Positions 6,531-9,868 of a stretch of DNA of 9,868 bases are shown piece after piece (position 1 is the first letter of the stretch; every line of letters starts with the position of its first letter). Made by a program: the position numbers and the translations under genes. A model generated the notes under the pieces. The model was not told the DNA's origin and made no database searches. It saw nothing but the letters and a program-made list of their open reading frames with translations. The stretch comes from Acidobacteriota bacterium. GTDB taxonomy: Bacteria > Acidobacteriota > Terriglobia > Terriglobales > Acidobacteriaceae. Where the stretch lies: the NCBI GenBank assembly GCA_003225615.1, contig QIAS01000262.1, forward strand, positions 1 to 9,868, given 5' to 3'.

Positions 6531-7634
6531 TTATGTTGTCAATAAACTCCAACCCAAGGCCAATCCGGTAGCTGCACCTTGCAGCGGCGATGCGGCTCCG
6601 ACGTGGGTCGCCAACATGTGCGCAAACAGCTGTGGTTTGGTTGCAAACGAGCGCATCACCCGGTCTCGAAGCCGGCGATGCTCCAACAGCAGCATCAAGC
6701 TCGCCATCAGCGCCGGCCGACGAGCCAAAGCGCGATGCTCCCTTTGATATCGAGCCAAGTCTCGGCGGATGAGGCAATCTGCCAGCAGATCGGCTTGGTG
6801 GAAGGCAAGACACAGTCCCTCCCCCGTGATCGCATCGACGCCGCCCGAGGCGTCTCCTACCAGAGCAATATTTCCCGCACACACGCGCGCCAGCTTCCGA
6901 GTCACCGAGATGGCTCCCCGTTCCACAGAACGATGCTTGGCACTGGCCAGCTGTGAGGCGACGTAGGGGAAGGCTGCTAGTGCCTGCTCGAGGCGCAACG
7001 CCGGGTCTCTCGAAATCAGCGCGACGCAAACTTCAGCGGGGCCAACCGGGGTGACGTATAACTGGCAGTTCGGCCCCCAATGCAATTCCATAAAGTCAGC
7101 CCAGGGGGCAACCTGGTAATGCCGCCGGAACGCGTAACGTTGTTCTTTACGCCGATGAATATCGAGCCCGGCCCAGCGCCGGACCCGTGAGCTGCCACCG
7201 TCCGCGCCTATGATCCATCGAGCCCGAACGGCTTCATTGTTCACGAGGACGCGGTCGCCATCAAGTCCGGTCACCACCGCTCCCCACAAAAAACACACGC
7301 CGGCGGTGGCGGCGTGTTCCACCATGATGCGATGCAGATCCGTGCGGCGTACTCCCAGCGCAGTTCCATTTGGGAAGACCGCTTCTGCCGAGAGGCCGGA
7401 ATTCACAAAACGAATGCCGCGGAAGCGCTGACCATGGCGGGCAGAAATGTTCACGCCAAGTCGTTGCAGGGCGGCGATTCCGTCGGGCATGAGACCTTCA
7501 CCACAGGGCTTATCGATTGGAGGCGCGAGGCTGTCAGCAACAGTGACTTCAAATCCGCGCTGCCGCGCGGCCAGCGCCGCCGCGAGGCCTGCCGGCCCGC
7601 CTCCAATCACAAATACTTCGGTTTGGTTGGACAA
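6531..7634 (-). CDS. FAD-dependent oxidoreductase, FixC/geranylgeranyl reductase-like
   Basis: Flavoprotein of the group A monooxygenase and geranylgeranyl-reductase superfamily. With the TTG start at 7634 it has 367 residues. The FAD-binding GGGPAGLAAALAA motif is at 11-23, with acidic D34 at the end of strand two. PCGEGLMPDG (43-52) is typical of the FixC, geranylgeranyl reductase and halogenase branch. IGADGGSSRVRRW is the DG motif, and GNIALVGDASGGVDAITGEGL the second FAD motif. The C-terminal stretch is basic and ends with a weakly hydrophobic segment. Substrate unknown; reduction of an isoprenoid or polyketide double bond is plausible given the lipid-binding YceI gene directly downstream. 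The start is uncertain: no ATG or GTG is suitable, and TTG 7775 is also open but would overlap the aminotransferase by 68 bp and add residues that do not look like the family. Confidence 0.5.
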   Translation of the reverse strand: MSNQTEVFVIGGGPAGLAAALAARQRGFEVTVADSLAPPIDKPCGEGLMPDGIAALQRLGVNISARHGQRFRGIRFVNSGLSAEAVFPNGTALGVRRTDLHRIMVEHAATAGVCFLWGAVVTGLDGDRVLVNNEAVRARWIIGADGGSSRVRRWAGLDIHRRKEQRYAFRRHYQVAPWADFMELHWGPNCQLYVTPVGPAEVCVALISRDPALRLEQALAAFPYVASQLASAKHRSVERGAISVTRKLARVCAGNIALVGDASGGVDAITGEGLCLAFHQADLLADCLIRRDLARYQREHRALARRPALMASLMLLLEHRRLRDRVMRSFATKPQLFAHMLATHVGAASPLQGAATGLALGWSLLTT

Positions 7635-7707
7635 TTCCAGCGCGACCAGTTCTGAGCAAAACCAGGCCGCATCTTCCTTTTGAGGGCGTTTCGGAGCGCG
7701 TCGCTTG

Positions 7708-9069
7708 CTAAATTCTGATCGCTCTTCGAGCCAATCCCAGCGCCTCGGACCAGAATGAGGCGGAAGAATGAGCAAGCTCTACGACATCGGCAACCGCGGC
7801 GACGAACTCGTTAATCTGACCTTCTGTAACCACCAGGGGCGGAGCCGCTTTCAGCACCATGAAATTGTTTCCACAAATTTGCGTGAGGATGCCGCTATCC
7901 CGGAATAACCGCATTACGAGGATCTGACCGAACATGGCGGGATGGATGCGTAAAAAGGCTTCGAACGGAATGCGCAGGCGCAGCGATTGGGGAGCCTGGA
8001 ACTCGATTCCCAGCAGCAGCCCTTTGCCGCGAATCTCCCTTACCATTTCGAATTCCCGCAGAGCATCGGTCAATCGTTGTCGCAGCAGTTCGCCCATCTT
8101 GGTCGATCGTTCGCCCAGATCTTCTCGCTCTAAGACTTCCAACGTTGCCAGAGCCGCTCGCATGGCGAGGGCGTTTTCGCTGTAGGTTGAGGTGTGAATG
8201 ATGGCTCGACGGAGAGACCCGTAGACGGAGTTGTAAACGGAGTCCGTCATCAGCACCGCGCTCACGGGAACCAGCCCGCCGCTCATGGCTTTTGCCAGAA
8301 TCACCATGTCGGGATCCACGGCAAAATGCTGCGCCGCCAGAAACGGTCCGGTGCGATACATTCCCGTCTGGACCTCGTCGAGCACCAGCAGCGTTCCGTA
8401 ACGGTGGCATATCGCTTGGGCGGCCTGCAAATATTCCGGCGTCGGGACACGGATGCCGGCTTCTGACTGGATTGGTTCCACGATGAAGGCAGCGAATCTC
8501 TTGCTCTGGAGTCTCTGCTCCAGCGCATCCACGTCGTTGAAGGGAATTGCTTCGGTTTCGGGAAGCAGCGGGCCAAACCCTTCACGCCAGAACGAGTTGC
8601 CCATCAAAGAGAGCGCGCCACAGGTCAGGCCGTGAAACGCCCCCTCCGCGTAGAGCAAACCGGGTCGTCCGGTGTGCGCGCGGGCGAACTTGATTGCCGC
8701 CTCCACCCCTTCGCTGCCGGAGCTGCCGAAAAACACCTTGGCTAGCCGTCCCCCCGCTCGCTCGCACAGCTTGTATCCCAGCTCACCTGCGCTCTCCGCT
8801 ACGTGCGTCTGGATCATGGCCGGTCCACAGCTCTCCAATTCGTCGCGGATCGCCGCAATCACTGCAGGATGGTTATGCCCCGCGTTGTGCACACAATACC
8901 CGGACAGAAAGTCGAGGATACGGCGGCCATCGGCTGTGAAGAGTTCGCTGCCGAGGCACCGCTCGTAACGAATATTCATCTCCAGCAGGTCCAGTAATCG
9001 AACCCATTGCGGGTTTACGTGTTGGGAGTAAAGTGCTCCTACCGCGGACGCGACCGAGCTTGTGACCAT
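7708..9069 (-). CDS. Class III PLP-dependent aminotransferase
   Basis: Fold-type I aminotransferase of the acetylornithine/ornithine/4-aminobutyrate family, 453 residues from ATG 9069. Landmarks: SGYCVHNAGHNHP (56-68), phosphate-binding GSSGSEG (115-121), FHG (145-147), D231 in LDEVQTG contacting the pyridine nitrogen, and the Schiff-base lysine K260 in ILAKAMSGG. The amine donor and acceptor cannot be assigned from motifs; no arginine-pathway genes are near, so argD is not supported. The start has AAGG six bases upstream and fits the family N-terminus (HVNPQWVRLLDLLEMN). An in-frame ATG at 9210 would add 47 residues without recognisable aminotransferase features. The gene lies 73 bp upstream of the flavoprotein start on the same strand, suggesting a shared pathway. 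Confidence 0.5.
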   Translation of the reverse strand: MVTSSVASAVGALYSQHVNPQWVRLLDLLEMNIRYERCLGSELFTADGRRILDFLSGYCVHNAGHNHPAVIAAIRDELESCGPAMIQTHVAESAGELGYKLCERAGGRLAKVFFGSSGSEGVEAAIKFARAHTGRPGLLYAEGAFHGLTCGALSLMGNSFWREGFGPLLPETEAIPFNDVDALEQRLQSKRFAAFIVEPIQSEAGIRVPTPEYLQAAQAICHRYGTLLVLDEVQTGMYRTGPFLAAQHFAVDPDMVILAKAMSGGLVPVSAVLMTDSVYNSVYGSLRRAIIHTSTYSENALAMRAALATLEVLEREDLGERSTKMGELLRQRLTDALREFEMVREIRGKGLLLGIEFQAPQSLRLRIPFEAFLRIHPAMFGQILVMRLFRDSGILTQICGNNFMVLKAAPPLVVTEGQINEFVAAVADVVELAHSSASFWSEALGLARRAIRI

Positions 9070-9270
9070 AAGGGCCCTTAGCTTGCAGGAATATGCCGAC
9101 GGAAGTCGGGCAGGCGTTTCCAAGTCGAAAGAGAGCTGTTCTTTTTTCAGTTCGATGCGCGTCGGCGCAACGCAGGTTGCACTACCGCTTAGCTCAACAC
9201 AGGAATGCATCTTGACATTGAATGGGAGGGAGTTGACAAGAACCTAATTCGATGGATGGTTCCGGGCAAA

Positions 9271-9331
9271 CGACTGAATGAGGATCAGGAAGATTGTTGG
9301 CAATCCGAAAATTCGAAACGCCGACTGAATG
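9271..9331. repeat. Repeated 10-mer CGACTGAATG, two direct copies
   Basis: CGACTGAATG occurs at 9271-9280 and 9322-9331, 51 bp apart start to start, close to five helical turns, and each is preceded by AAACG within a few bases. They lie upstream of the aminotransferase and could be paired activator sites, though two copies of a 10-mer can also arise by chance or by local duplication. Confidence 0.5.
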
Positions 9332-9335
9332 CCGC

Positions 9336-9351
9336 TTGGCAAGCTCGCCAA
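9336..9351. promoter_or_regulatory. Near-perfect 16-bp palindrome, possible operator
   Basis: TTGGCAAGCTCGCCAA is self-complementary except for one position pair. It sits in non-coding sequence between the reductase stop and the aminotransferase, five bases from one copy of the repeated 10-mer. Size and symmetry suit a dimeric regulator; which one is unknown. Confidence 0.5.
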
Positions 9352-9409
9352 CTGCCTGCAATGTTCTTGATCCCGAAGCTACGGATATAATCCGGGACCA
9401 AGGCCCCAA

Positions 9410-9868
9410 TCACACCGCCGCCTCTTTGGCGGGAATCCAGTACACCTCTTCTTTAATCACCTCTTTTGGGAAATTCTTTCGCTTAAGAATTCCCTTGCCA
9501 TGCTCGATCATCTCGGGATGACCGCATAGATAAGCAACACAATTTTCTCCCGTCAGCCCCCACGTGTCTGCGTACTTGCGGAGAAGGTCGTCCGCACGGC
9601 CAGTTTCGCCGGTCCATTTCTCGTCTTCCCACGGACGGCTAACGGTGGGCACGTATTTCAGCCAGGGCACCTGCTTTGCGAACTCCTGCAGTTCGTCGTG
9701 GTAGCCGAATTCCCAGGAACGGCTAGCCCCGTTCAGCAGAAACAGTTTGTGTTCACCCTTGAACTTTCCCTCTTTCCAATCCTTGGACATGCTCCGCACG
9801 TAGCTCACAAAGGGCGCAATGCCGGTAACCGTGCATACCAGCAAATGATTCGGGCGCTTGGTATCGAG
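9410..9868 (-). CDS. Ferredoxin--NADP reductase-like protein, C-terminal part
   Basis: The visible 152 residues are the NAD(P)-binding half of a ferredoxin-NADP reductase-type flavoprotein, which moves electrons between NADP(H) and ferredoxin or flavodoxin in the cytoplasm. The N-terminal FAD domain and start lie beyond base 9868. Landmarks are TVTGIAPFVSYVR (the GTGIAP nucleotide-binding motif with Val in place of Gly), LFLLNGASRSWEFGYHDEL, and the conserved closing block YLCGHPEMIEHGKGILKR followed by IKEEVYW. The family often ends at the aromatic residue that stacks on the flavin; here IPAKEAAV follows it. The frame is open to the window end. Substrate partner cannot be told. It is separate from the aminotransferase by 340 bp and probably its own unit. 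Confidence 0.5.
   Translation of the reverse strand, partial: LDTKRPNHLLVCTVTGIAPFVSYVRSMSKDWKEGKFKGEHKLFLLNGASRSWEFGYHDELQEFAKQVPWLKYVPTVSRPWEDEKWTGETGRADDLLRKYADTWGLTGENCVAYLCGHPEMIEHGKGILKRKNFPKEVIKEEVYWIPAKEAAV

Larger units (their letters stand above)
9070..9409. other. 340-bp gap upstream of the aminotransferase
   Basis: No convincing gene here. It contains the open frame from ATG 9210 that could extend the aminotransferase, a small hairpin CCGAC-GGAA-GTCGG (about 9097-9110) in the likely leader, the repeated 10-mer and palindrome listed separately, and a weak TCCCG/CGGGA pair (9371-9397) after the reductase stop with no T-run. I could not find a good minus-strand promoter for the aminotransferase. 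Confidence 0.5.

Noticed and set aside
7635..7775. TTG 7775 as the flavoprotein start
   Set aside because: It would overlap the aminotransferase by 68 bp, and the added residues are basic and unlike the family N-terminus, which starts just before the GGGPAG motif.
9070..9210. ATG 9210 as the aminotransferase start
   Set aside because: The added 47 residues have no family resemblance and a weaker ribosome-binding context than ATG 9069; kept as an alternative only.
9364..9391. Plus-strand promoter with a perfect TATAAT at 9386-9391
   Set aside because: The -35 region is poor (TTCTTG at 16 bp or GTTCTT at 17 bp), and it would only transcribe antisense to the reductase gene; one isolated hexamer is weak evidence.

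Overview
This 9.87 kb window comes from a moderately GC-rich bacterium. Gene content and protein style (isoleucine/valine operon, YceI with a signal peptide, class III aminotransferase next to a FixC-like flavoprotein, and a short-period CGCAAAG-type palindromic repeat) make an acidobacterium (Acidobacteriota) my best guess. That is an inference from family resemblance; no rRNA or marker gene is present to confirm it.

Region 1 (1-4802, minus strand) is a branched-chain amino acid operon read right to left: ilvC, ilvB, an ilvM/ilvN-type ACT subunit, then ilvD running off the left edge. ilvC and the ACT subunit are intact. ilvB carries one frameshifting deletion in its C-terminal thiamine-diphosphate domain. 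ilvD carries a frameshifting deletion and, nine codons later in the restored frame, a TAA stop. Outside these lesions both proteins read as well-conserved enzymes, so the damage is either very recent or an error in the sequence. A 74-bp imperfect palindrome lies between the ACT gene and ilvD.

Region 2 (4803-4953) is a compact divergent control region. The ilv promoter (TTGACA, 17-bp spacer, TACCAT) is followed at its predicted start site by a 20-bp TetR-style palindrome. A second good promoter (TTGGCA, 17-bp spacer, TACTAT) faces right and would start the tetR message only a few bases before its ATG. This suggests that the divergent TetR protein represses the biosynthetic operon.

Region 3 (4954-5861, plus strand) is tetR followed by a small cupin gene whose GTG start overlaps the tetR stop, so the two are probably translationally coupled.

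Region 4 (5912-9069, minus strand) is a run of three genes read right to left: a class III PLP aminotransferase, a FAD-dependent FixC/geranylgeranyl-reductase-like oxidoreductase, and a secreted YceI-family protein. The last two are only 19 bp apart. A 340-bp upstream gap holds a near-perfect 16-bp palindrome and a repeated 10-mer. Region 5 (9410-9868, minus strand) is the C-terminal part of a ferredoxin--NADP reductase-like protein cut by the window end.
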